This document shows positions 40,339 through 52,642 of a stretch of DNA of 64,000 nucleotides, piece after piece. The DNA comes from Dryas octopetala (lineage: Eukaryota > Streptophyta > Magnoliopsida > Rosales > Rosaceae), in the NCBI GenBank assembly GCA_963921425.1, contig OY992839.1, forward strand, positions 19,948,910 through 20,012,909, given 5' to 3'. The notes under the pieces were generated by a model that saw only the letters and a list, made by a program, of their open reading frames with translations, was not told where the DNA came from and made no database searches. Every line of letters starts with the position of its first letter. Position 1 is the stretch's first letter. Position numbers and translations under genes: made by a program.

Positions 40339-40418
40339 TAAATATCAGTGGACAATCCTACCATATACCAAAATGCTCTAAAAGCATAAACCATTCTCTA
40401 ACTTTCATTAATCAACTG

Positions 40419-40876
40419 TTTTTTTTTCTTTTTTTGGACAATTTTCACACTAATTTATACATTTCTATTTTCTAATCTTATTTTTATACCGTCACGGTAG
40501 GAATACAAATATACCAAATAGAAATGTTTCCGTTTTTGTGAGTTCAAATCTTCCTCCCTAATTTCTGACCCCTCTTGATTAGTTTGCCCCCACACTAAAC
40601 ATAATCAAAACTCTGGCAACTCCTATTAAGAATATAATATGCCACAAAACTACCCTTGATCCGATTACTCAACATTGGCAAGACATTTACGCTCTTCCCC
40701 GTAAGCTTGTAAAGTTCACCATCCCCTATTTTTTTTTAAATATTTATAGTGGTGACAAAATAAATAAATAGAAAAGATTACAAATGGATCTTGCTTCCCA
40801 AAAAGAAAAAGGTTACAAAAAATAAAAGAAACAATGATAATTTACATTTATGAATTTTTGTTTGTTCCCACCAAAA
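40419..40876. other. Intergenic, between ADH duplication and SPT5 3' end
   Basis: AT-rich. It should contain the 3' UTR of SPT5 on the minus strand. No gene or repeat structure is evident. Confidence 0.5.
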
Positions 40877-43800
40877 TTATGACTGGGCTAGTTTTGACAA
40901 AATAGCCAAGTCTAATATCTTAACATCAAGAGTGTCATCTAACTTGACAATTCCATCTGTGCCATCCACACCGATCAACTTCCCAGTGGCACCACGCAAG
41001 GAGCCATCCATGATCTTGATCTTATCATTTTTCCTCGGTACCACTGCCTCCATTTCATTAGGAAGTGCAGTTACGGTTTCACCATTGCCACTCGACCCAA
41101 GAGCTACCCTACAAGAGCCATCCTGAACCACAAAATAGTATTGTCAGTATCGCAAATAATTACACAGGTACTTAAAATAGTATTCTTAGTATCTATTTCA
41201 ATGACAGAAAACATTGCAACAAGATCATTCAAGAATGAGCAACTAAAATAAAATAAATATAGCTGCACACACACTTAGAAATTGGACTGGAATACTAACG
41301 GTGATAACCATATCACCACATCAATCGTGATTCACATAACCAGCTTTCTTTGCCCTCAAAAACTTAGACACTCAGTTCATAGTGACTTGCAGAAGGCCTC
41401 CTCAAGTGACAATCCAAAACACTTTCATATACTGTATTTCTATGATTCTATCTCTTATTCCAGCTACAACATATCTCAACAGAAGTTACAATTAAATGTA
41501 TTATCTTATTAAAAAAATCAAAAAATCAAAAGACAAATGACTGTACTATAACTTATTTCTAGTTTGATGATTTGTAGACATCACAAAATTCCATCATATT
41601 CAAATCTGTTGCAGGTCAAAATCCCAATGTATTTCGTAAGCAACATAGAAATGATCAGGAGCATGATTTAAAAACATACCGGGAGCACTTCTCTGACAAT
41701 TCCAGTAGTTTCCTCTCCAGAATTGCGTACATTGACCAATATGTCTGGCATGAACCATGGTCCTTCATTGTCCCCACCTGCTACGAGATGATAGATTAAA
41801 ACTCAAATGGAGGTATACAGCTCTAGTAAAGCCAAATAATCATATCTATATATATATATGCATATACACAATCAGTCTCTTATCCGGATGTAAATTCCAA
41901 TGCAGGAGACTGGGATCAGCAGTTAAAAATTGTCTTCCCCGAGCAATTGGCACTTGTTCAACTAAGTTTTAATGGTGATTCTACACCCCAAAAGTAAGCA
42001 CCCATGTTGGGAATGGGAAAAAAAAAAAAAAACGAACCCGGGGAGGGGGCAATTGCTGCTGATCAAAGCATAGTAGCTTCTGCCAATACAAATTCTACGG
42101 TGCCAATTGATCGGTACTGAATTCGGAAGTTATTAACTTCACATCCAGATATGAGAATAGTTATGCATATGCATATATTGAATTCAGATTTCCAGTAAAA
42201 ATTTATTCCTCCCATTTCCCATCAAAATGGGAAACACATTGTTTTATAAGTGGGTGGCCCTAACCACCAGTTCACAACAGGACACAAGTTTTTTTTTATT
42301 TTTATGGACAGGGAAAATAAGAGTTTCAATTGAGCACTGTAATTTTATGCTAGTGAATATTTAGAAAAACTGCAACTCAAACCTATAACAGGAGACATCA
42401 TATCCAGACCACCAGTCCCTGGTGTCATTGGCTGCCCTCCAGGAGTTCCAGGAAGATAGGATGCTGAGTTTGGTGTCATAGGCTGCCCACCAGGAGTCGA
42501 CGGCAAGTAAGGGCTTGGAACATTTGCTGCAACAGGAACATAAAATGAACTACTCTAAGAAGAAAGACGAGCAACTCGAGAGTTAAAATTTAAAAAGAGG
42601 TGTGCACACAAATTTTGAATGAAACAAAAACTAAAAGTTGTACCATAACCAGAACTACTATCCCTTGGTGTTCCAGCTTCACTATAATTTCCACCAGGAG
42701 TGTTAGCCCAACCCGAACCAGGAGTTGGTGCTTCATATGTCCGCAAAGGAGGACTTCCTGGCTGAAAACCAAACATTACAGTTACTTAACATAGAAAAAG
42801 ACTGAAGCTGCATCTCAATGCGAACTCAGGCCAACTATGCATTAATTACTAACCTGATACTGTGGGCTAGCACCCCAAGAAGCAGGGTTTCCCTCCTCCC
42901 AGTTATCCCTGATTTTCTCAACATCATAGTTCAAAAGAAACATCAGTAACAAGCACACTTGGCTTCCTAAACCACATTTATCTGACTAAACTATAAAGTC
43001 TTGAGTAGTTGAAGATACAACAGTAACATAACGATTTATTGGGAGTAATATCCATTTTGGTCTACAATAAGTACCCACGGTAGATGATTAAGGTAGTAGT
43101 ATTTATTTACATTATATTAAATTTGTTGATCCAAGGATATTGATAACTTTAAAATAGTTGTATATATGCCATAAATGCGGTCCACGAGTCTTATTTTAGC
43201 AGTTGTTAATTCATTTTGGTTTTTATATGGGCCTTCAAGTTAATTTCATAGCCACTTAGAGTCCTAATTAAATCTGATTCCTATTGAGGAAAAGATAAAC
43301 CCTATGGATTATTAGTGTTTGAAAATGAGCGTACAGGTAATGACCACGATTGTGGTTTCTCTCTTTCTCCTTTGAGGGCTAATGAAATTGAGTACCTATG
43401 GTTTCTTTCATTCTCCCCTCTGTTTTATTTCTCATTTCTCCTTGTTACTGTTCCCACAATTTTCAGTGATCACATAATCACCATTTTACTGATTTTGCCT
43501 ATTTGCTACTCCAAATCAGGCCCTTTTATTAACCCATTTTTATGAGACCTTTACTTCCCCATTTAAACCCCTATAACCCCAACTACTTTCTGCAATCATA
43601 AATCATGTAATCATACCCCCATTTGTTTTTAGCTTGCGCCTATAGCACATGCAAAATAATCAAGTTAAACAATTTAATCATACAAACTTTAAAAACTGGT
43701 TATATGATCCATCCCTTAATACAAGACAGGATTTCCATTTCATTTATGCTGAACCAATCTTCAACTTAGCATAATCTAACTATGTCCGGCAGAACTTATT

Positions 43801-46800
43801 TCAACTACTTGCTCCACTTTATCCTAAAAAAAAAAAAAAGGAAATTTAGTGTTACTCAAGCACACACCTTGGTGGACTCATAGGTGCATATGGATTCCAT
43901 GCTCGGTCACGCATAGGAGTCCTCATGCCATCATGAATAGGCGTTGCTGCAAGAAGGAATACAAAAGATGAACAAATAAATCAATCATCTAAAACATGCC
44001 ACTACCAAATACGATACGGTACAAAAAGAATAAATAAGTATCAGAACTTATAAAAGACATTAAGTTTCTTAAATAAGGTGAACCACAAGGTTCAAAATAA
44101 AACACCTCCAGCATCCCTCATTGGAGTCATATAAGGATGGAGCGGAGTACGAGAAGGATGCATTGGGGTCTCGCTTCCCATACCATAGCGAGGTGTATCA
44201 CTGCACAAAATTTAGATATGAGTTGGAAAGAAGTAAAAGCTAAAAACCAAACAAAACAAAAACAAAATGTGAAATTTATCATTACCGATATGGTGTTGTA
44301 ACAGCCACGTTATCAGAAATACAATTCCGATCAACTGCAAGCAAGACAACAGTGTTACGGCCCAAAAAGATAGATAAATAACCAAGGAGACAAAATCCCA
44401 CACATAAACTTGCCTGTAACAACCTTCATTTGGGACTCCAATTCAACCCGAACATTTGGTCCCTTAACTTCAACAACACGTCCACGATAGCCCTTATAGG
44501 CACCCAGGCGAATCTTTACTGTAGTCCCTTCCAATCCATTATGCCCTCGTCCACCTCTATTCCTTCCTCCATCTTAACCATAGACGTAAGAACTAATTAC
44601 AAAATTGTTCAATAAAATATAGCTAAAAATATAGGCTGTGACAAAAGAAGAAAAAGGAGAGTTTGTTCACAATATAAATAAATAGAGAGCACTGAACATC
44701 TGGAACATACAGTTAGTAGGAGGGCCTCCTCTAGAAAACCTTTTTGGGGACTGGGGAATTTGAGGAGGAGTTCTGAGATGGTCAAATCTTGAGTAGGAGT
44801 CACCCTACAAGTCAGACATAGGAGTGGGATAGAAGTATCAATACTCAGAACTGATAACAAAAATGAAATCCATGAGAGAGATTTCAGATCCACAGAAAAA
44901 GAGCACAGAGGGTTTACATTTCTACCACCATTATTGCGTGATCCTCCCACAACACTAACAGAATGGGACTTAACACAAATAAAGCCTGCATGCTCTAGGT
45001 GATGGCGATCATAAATGAACAAGACTCCTCTGTATATGTGTTCCACGGAACCTTGATTCCCCTATCATGACAAAAGCAGTGATTATATAGCCTGAGATTT
45101 CTGAAATCTTGATCAAGCAAGAAATACAGATGTCAACTCACCTTGCAAGGGCCCTCAAGAACCCTCACAACATCTTTCACAGATACTGTATTCTTAAAAC
45201 GATCTTGCACATCAAGTTTTTTCTCAATCTTGCATTTGATCTCTCTTAATTTGACAAGGGCAACCTCAGGTCTATCGGGAACTCCCTTAAGAACCTGGAA
45301 CACAATTAAAAATAAGAAAACAGAGATAGGAAGCATCAGACAATTGTAAATTAAGATTACATACCTGGCATGCTTCACTTTCTACGCGTATAATTACGCC
45401 AAAGCTATTATTACTGCACAAAATCAGACACAGCTAAAAGTTAAATTATAAAACATGATATAGAATTGGCCAAACACAACATGATATAAACAAACAGATG
45501 ACTTATGAACACAGAATAGCAACTTACTCCAATAGCACAAGATCATGAAGCTCATAGTCCCCAATTTTGGTAATACCAGATGTCACCTCAGAACTCTCCA
45601 CGACATCATCAGCAAACACACGGATCTGCAAACAATAAATAATCATGTCATTTACACATTACCCTTTTAGTAGAAAACTATTGCTGAAGTCCACGACTTT
45701 GCTCCTAAATAACTAGAACATAATCACTCACATGTTCCTTGGTCGTATCAGATAAAATGTTGAGCACATGCTGGTTAACACTAACAACCATACCAGTTAC
45801 ACCTGCATGAGCACCAGATACAACCTTCACATGATCTCCCTCTTTAAAGTATTTGCAAAGCTCCTTTTCATTTATGGCAAGGGTTTTCTGCAAAACAAAA
45901 TCCACCATAAGAACAAGTGGTCACAACAATAGATCAGTGAATCAGTAGGACTCTTTTACAAAAACAAAGCACCAAAAAGAAAAAGTAATGCATTCTTACT
46001 GGGAGTTCTTTCATTTCGGGTCTGATATAAACATTCTCTTCGTCAACTTTCTCAACCCATCCTTTCAAATTTTTGAGATCTCCCTTGACAACGATAACTG
46101 CATCACCCTTCATAAAGTGTCCTTTCTTTCTGTTTGAAAATAAAGTTGACAGACTAGCTATATCGCCATCACCATTCTCCCCAGGTTTCCGGAATTTTTC
46201 AAGTTCATCAAAAGTGGGATTTATGTTCTGAGAACTAATTGATTTCATCGATACTCCTTTATATAAAAAACCATCTTTAAACATCATGCTATTAATATTC
46301 TCAAAGTAATCACCCGTCATCGGATCTCGTCTACGCTCTACCCGAATATGCAGTTCTCTGAGCAAAGTACAAAAACATATGGGACCAACAGGGCAAATAG
46401 TTAATCTACACTTACACATAAACTGAGTGGAAACAACAATGTAATACGAATGAGTTCAGTATTACCTAGCTTCATCAATATTCATAAAACGTGGAGGAGG
46501 GACGAAAGCCTTCTTTTTCACAACTTCTCTGCCCTCCTGTATCAAAAATAAATCATCTCAAAATTATCCAGACCCAGATAAATTGATAATACTACACTAT
46601 AGGATACTTAGTGCTTGGGAAGGGAGATGGGAATAATACGACAAAGAAAATCTTATAAATTTATTTAAGTTGGTCACTACCTCAATGAATGGACATAATA
46701 GAGGTATGAAAACAAAAAGATTGCTCATGTACACATATAAGACTGAGAAAGTGAGACTCAATTAAATACCAAAAATAGGTAGAAAACCTTACCAGTTTAT

Positions 46801-48677
46801 TTGCAAGAGCTTGTAAGTCAATCCTTGGAATTAATTTTACTGTTACTCTCTGCCGCACATTATCCACATCCACAACCTGTAGAAAAGAAGCTTGGGGTTT
46901 AGATAAAGAGTCATAAGACATTGAGTAAGCAAAAATACAATCCATACCTTGGCAAGGTCCCCTTTATATATCCCAATCTTCATTCGGACCCAAGTATCCC
47001 TAGAAAGGTCGATTGCCTTGCTTTCAACCGAAAGAACATCAGTCATTTCTCTGATAGGAACAAGCATTACTTTCTGGCCATTAAAGATATTGCGCAGACC
47101 TTTGCAAGCCTGAAATCAAACCAAAGCACCATCCAAACAAATGCAACAATCAAACAGAAAATCAATCCATACCGTACAATGCCAAACATATTCTGCCGTG
47201 CCAATATGTAAAATCATCACATAGTCTGGCGTGCCAAACATACCTCCCTCACATGAGCTTCTTTTTCCGCTTCAACATATACATAGTTTTTCAGGTGGTC
47301 AAGAGCAATAGCGGACCTGATTTGTAGTTCAGGTTTATCCATGTACTTTTGCATTAAGCAAACAGCAACCTCTCGTTCACGACCAATCTGACAGGCATGT
47401 GCACAGACATCATAAGCATTCTCTCAAAATTAAAGACAACCATGTACATTATATCATGCTAAGAGATTTAATCATACCGCACATTTCACCATCCACAACT
47501 TAGGGTCTCTAACAGAAGGTAAAAGAGCTTGCTGATCAACATCGGTGGTCTCTTCATCGTATTCTGTATGACTTGACCTAGCATATCTCGCCTGAATTCT
47601 CCTCTCAAGAGCTTCAACATCTTCTTGCTCCTCTTCCCGTGGCAGCAATGGGCGACGATGCATCCTTCTACCATCACCTTCCTCAGGTAGATCAGCCCCG
47701 TTGTCGACAATGAAGTCTGCACAGAGATTCTAATAAGATTATCACCAATACACAGGAAGAACATAAATAAAAATGATCCACTGGAGACAACCATCATGAT
47801 TCTTATTTACATAATCATTCCCACCTAAAGGGGAAAAATCATAATACAATCCTGAAGAGAGAATTGCAATGTTTGCTACAAACCCTAATAACAACGATCA
47901 CACCCTGATTCAAAGCAAAACCTAGCAAAATCAATTGAACTCAATTTAATAAAAGGAAGTTTACGTCTCCAATCTGATTAACACCAAATTCGAATCTCAA
48001 ATTCCCTTTCCCAGTGCACAGAAATTGTTGAATCAATTAAAACTTAAATGGGCAATAGTAAATGACAAAATACTTGTAAGGACCTCAGTACAATCATAAC
48101 CAAGAAAAACCCACAATACAAATCCACAACCATTCCCAAATCAATCACAATTCATTACCAGAAATTCACCACCTACAAATTCTAAGACATTCATTAAACC
48201 CCAAATCGCTTATAACCGTAATTAAAACCAAAATCTCCATTCATATCCCCAAAATCTCAAAATAAAATCCAATTTGAAAAAAATAAATAAATAAATAAAG
48301 ACGAGATTAGTAGAAGGAAAAGCAGAGCGCCTACCGTCCTCTCCCTCATCCTCCTCTTCCTCCTCATCGCTATCGACCTCAGCTTCGATATCGAGAAACT
48401 GCGACCCAGAGGGCCTCTTATTCCTGCGCTTACGACTCCCACCACCGCCACCATAGGCTTCATCATCGTCGTCATCTTCCTCTTCCTCCTCGTCATCGTC
48501 CTCCTCTGCAGCGTCGTCAATGAACTCCGATCTCATCCGCTTCTGACTGGACCTTCGTCCTCCTCCTCCTCGCTCCTCCTCCTCCTCCTCTTCTTCATCT
48601 TCTTCGTCTACAGGCTCGTAGTCCTCCTCTTCCTCTGGCTCCATATCGTCGTCATCTTCATCTCTTCGACGGGGCAT
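40877..48677 (-). CDS. SPT5: Transcription elongation factor SPT5
   Basis: Minus-strand exons, 5' to 3': 48677-48335, 47716-47478, 47387-47244, 47109-46948, 46876-46793, 46536-46466, 46357-46000, 45887-45732, 45625-45528, 45413-45365, 45294-45142, 45061-44918, 44804-44711, 44572-44414, 44334-44286, 44200-44106, 43946-43868, 42908-42854, 42761-42644, 42526-42383, 41777-41680, 41122-40877. They join in frame to 1045 residues, close to plant SPT5. With SPT4 the protein forms DSIF, which binds nuclear RNA polymerase II and controls pausing and processivity. The acidic N-terminus covers 1-115. The NGN domain lies at about 186-275. KOW motifs lie near 285, 440, 495, 725 and 1005. A Thr/Pro-rich C-terminal repeat region (TPMH, TPLH, MTPM, RTPMRD) spans about 765-935. 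The intron after exon 14 uses a GC donor; the rest are GT-AG. No defect is seen. Confidence 0.96.
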
Positions 48678-48712
48678 GGCTGTGTGAGATGCAGGGGATC
48701 AATTTGGGGTTC

Positions 48713-48720
48713 TAGGGTTT
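48713..48720 (-). promoter_or_regulatory. Telo-box-like motif upstream of SPT5
   Basis: AAACCCTA on the minus strand lies about 36 bases before the SPT5 start codon. This motif is common near start sites of constitutively expressed plant genes for transcription and translation machinery. The role here is inferred. Confidence 0.4.
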
Positions 48721-48735
48721 TTCTGAGAGAGTGTA

Positions 48736-50520
48736 GTGGCGCTCTCTATGCAAATGGCAAAGGTCAGGGATGTGGATGTTGAATTGTTGATGTATTTGTT
48801 TTTTGTCTCAACCGTTGGTGGAAGAAAAGGGCTTCGTTTTGAAGTAATTGGGCTTTGGGATGTGGGTAACTTTGTCTCAGCCTGTTGTATTCGGATCGGA
48901 GGTTTCGCAACTTTCTTTGGTTTCGTACTTTGGTCCCTACTCTCTTTTATGTCTTGTTTTTACTTATATCTTCAATCTATATTCTTTTATACAATTTACT
49001 TTGTATTGTTGAGTTGTATTATAGCATCTCTCAGTCTTGTTCCTATACATTTCTCCAATTTGAAATTAAGTTAGGAAAAAAATTTAGATTTTGGAAGAGT
49101 TTTCCAATACTAAAGTTGAAATTTTTCTTTAATCCTTTTTTTGTTTGAGTTTTTAGTCTAAAATTTGACTATTATAAGTTTGAGAAGCCTCATTCATTCA
49201 ACTTGATTTGGAGAAATTTTAGTAAATTGTTTGAGCTATTTTATATTATTTTTTCTCAAATTTAAATTTGGGAAAAAATTTAAAGAATGACTGAAAATGC
49301 TCTTATGGATAAAGCACAAATGAGAAAATAAGATGACATATAAGGAGTACGAAAACCGCTCAAAAACAATCAAATTGTTTGTGTCAAGTGATCGAACACT
49401 TTGAGCCATCTTTAATCCCTAACCATAAGATTAGAAGATGTGTTGCTCTGATTTAGTGATTCGTATATAAAAACATGTGTGTCAACATAGGATTTGTATG
49501 AGTCCAGATCATCTATCCCCATTTTTCTTGTCCTCCTATATCCCTTTGCTTATATTTTGACACATGTCTCATCATTTAACACTAATTTAACAGCTGTTTA
49601 ACAAAGTTAATTATTAGATTTAACAATATTATATCAAAATAAAAAATTAATTAAATTAAAAGCCCAAATGATGTGAAATCTTTCACGCAATCAAGTCCCT
49701 TCTTCTTCCTCTTCTTTGTTCTTCCAACTAAGAGAAGAAAACAAAAAAAAAAAAAAATTCTACACTTCAACCATTCTAGCTTACTCGTCTCCAGCATCGA
49801 TCTCCAGCCAAAAAAAAGGCAACAACAATCACTGGTCAAACGACTAACCTTTTTTACTCTCACCTAAGCCATAGAGCAACATTCCGCATCGGCCAAAGAA
49901 GACGAATGGACATCGAAAAATCCATTTTTAAGTCTTAGATCTACAATTTGTCTTTTGCTATGAAGGAAAAATCTCTACACATCCCTACTTCACCAACTAG
50001 AGAGGACAAATAAACAGCTTCGTTGGTTAACTGCACAGAGAATTAGCTATTTCATCATCTCCTTCGAGCAACAGCTGCTTAGTTAGATAACTAGGAATTT
50101 TGGATGTTGTTATATACTATGAATTTTGTTAGATTCTAGGTATTTTGCTGTGTTGTAATTTGGATTTTTAAATGATTTGGGAGTGTGGAATAGTTGAAGT
50201 GCTTTGTCTTTTTGTGGTCAAAGTTGTGCACTTTAGGTGTTTGTAAAAATGTTTTATTTATAATTCTTTTATGTAAATTTGATATTTTATGGACCAAGAA
50301 CAAACATAGAAAAGAGAATATCATTTAGCTTCCATTAGACAATCGGTACCCATATTAATTAATCCACACTCCCTAACTTGAAACAACAAGCTACTTTTTT
50401 TTAAATTTTTTTTATCATGGTTGGCTTCTCTCTACCAATGATCATCCAATGTCTCGTCATTCTCTATTTTTGTGTAATACAAGTACTCATAATTTTCACT
50501 TAGCAAAAACTTCTAGTGCA
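48736..50520. other. Non-coding region upstream of SPT5
   Basis: AT-rich. The short open frames have no recognisable domain and poor codon character. No terminal repeats are seen. Confidence 0.5.
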
Positions 50521-50559
50521 TGATAAAGGTGAATTGATCCATCTAATCTTGCAACTCTG

Positions 50560-50800
50560 CTGCAGATAAAGTTGCTTGCTCATTGTGCCCTGCTGTGGAG
50601 GTTTGAGCATTACTGGGGGCATATGGATGATCCACAAGGGCCTTTGCAGATTGTGTCTGGCTGGTCTTCTTAAGACAAGCTACCTCATGTTGCGTAAGGA
50701 AAAGGGTGTCGTACGTCGTACACTAAATTGTCCACTTGCAACCTTATGTCTGGCTGGTCTTCTTCTTCAAACTTGGTCATGCAATTAGAATTTGAATCCA
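50560..50800 (+). pseudogene. Possible degraded coding fragment, unrecognised
   Basis: One plus-strand frame reads LLAHCALLWRFEHYWGHMDD followed by PQGPLQIVSGWSS and a stop. A second, related GWSSSSNLVMQLEFES stretch follows near 50740-50800. TCTGGCTGGTCTTCTT occurs twice (about 50655 and 50750), so a short duplication is involved. The composition is protein-like but I do not recognise a family, and no complete gene can be drawn. Confidence 0.3.
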
Positions 50801-51388
50801 CACTTAACTCACACGTATGTTATCCGCATCATCAAATCCATCGTCATTCATTTCCACCTCACCCCCTTGGGGACTTACAAAGCCAATATCACCAAAATTG
50901 TAAGCCAATATCACTTACAGATGGGATGATGCCTTACTACATTTATAAAAGAAAAGTACACAAATTGATAAAAAAAAAATGCTTCTTTTCCCTTACAATA
51001 TATTACAATAACATTGTCAACTGATCAAAACAAGAGATGGCTGAAAATACCAATCGCAGTTTTACTTAATTAGTGGTCTCATCATTTCGAACATCATGAC
51101 TCTTTGCAGTGCTTGTGAGTTGAGAATCAAGCAATCCTTGTAATTGTAATTGTGTCTGCACTCATTCAAATATTTATATATTAACATAAATAAAATTATT
51201 ATTAATTCAAATATTTGTAATTGCCTCCTACATAGTATTACTAATATAAACACACAAATATCAGTTAAGCCAACAACATAAAGAAAAAATATAAACTTTT
51301 TGGATACTTCAAAAATTTAGACACTAATCATTATATCAAGTAAAACATAATTTACTAGTAATAGGAAAGTAAAATTACCTAGTCAAAT
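50801..51388. other. Non-coding spacer
   Basis: AT-rich with no gene, repeat pair or RNA structure that I can support. Confidence 0.45.
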
Positions 51389-51862
51389 TCAAATGGTTGT
51401 CTGATCAATTAGATTTGCCTCATTAATTGGAAATTGCATGCCTAAATTTTCAACATTGAGAAGCTGGAGCATTTCATGAGATGAACAAATGCAAAAACAA
51501 AAATAATAACAATAATCAATGAAAATTTCAGAAAAATAAAATGATAAACAAACATAATAATCTCAAACTCAAACTCATAATGAAACTAAAGATTACTTGT
51601 GAAAGCTGGGAGGCTCCATGTAATAAACTATTTATGCTCGAGACCCATGGTTGAATGAGGTTGCTGCTATGTATTTAATTATGTCAAGGCATAAATATAC
51701 AATAGAATCTTAACTTATAGTAGTTAAGTGATAAACAATACAACCAAAATGAATAGAAAGAAAAAAAAAAAAAAAACACTATAAAAGAAAAATATATGAT
51801 ACCTGCACAAAGTGTGATGGTAAAGGCAAAAATCTCTCTTTAAAACTTGGAGATGTTGTAGG

Positions 51863-52642
51863 CAAGGTTGAAAATATCAGAAATTTCTTAAATATCGGTT
51901 CTCAAATTTATGGATATATGGACAGATATATCGATATCGGAAAAAATCAGTGTAAGTTAACAAAAACACATTATTTTTTATTGGAACTTTAAAAAATATA
52001 AAATCAATCATAAATTCATATATTAAACAAGCTAGTAAATTACATAAATAATTACTTTTTATAATAAGTATATGATATGCAAGAAGATAATAAATGATAA
52101 TTAAAGAGAGTTCATCTAAATGACTACATCCAGAGAGAGTACTTAATATATATTTCGTAAATCAAATATGGTGATGTAGTCTCGATATTTTCATATTTGA
52201 TGTCAGACCATCAAAGGTTTAAAGCCATATGACATGTGTCATAGTCTGCATAAGATATAGAATATTAGAAATACACTATAAATTAAAATAGTTCACTATT
52301 CCAAACCAACCAAAGCTTCCTTTGTTGCTCTTGTTCATCGTCATCAACTACTACTCCACGCACTCAGATCAACAATAATGATTCATATGATCCTCCACCT
52401 TCTCTAAACCCAATCTCAAACCCAACCTTCCCATCATCTCTCTCTTTGGGGTGTTGCCAATTATGTCGATCACTCAGATAATTCATGGATTTGTTGACGA
52501 CTTTTCCAATATCTCGACGACTTTGCTGATAGATCGACGACATGCTATAAGATACATCTTAAAACCTATTTAAACATCGACACTTTCAAATTCTGATATC
52601 TTACCCGATATTTCGGCGATTTTACCAATTTTTTCATCCTTG
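51863..52642. mobile_element. TIR element in the FAR1 C-terminal exon, 780 bp
   Basis: Ends CAAGGTTGAAAATAT and, in reverse complement at the right, CAAGGATGAAAAAAT are inverted repeats, continuing with ATATCGG-type words at both subtermini. The FAR1 coding sequence reads up to both sides. The flanks GTTGTAGG and ATTGCAGA are weakly alike and may be a decayed 8-bp duplication. The superfamily is uncertain, with hAT plausible. Confidence 0.65.
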
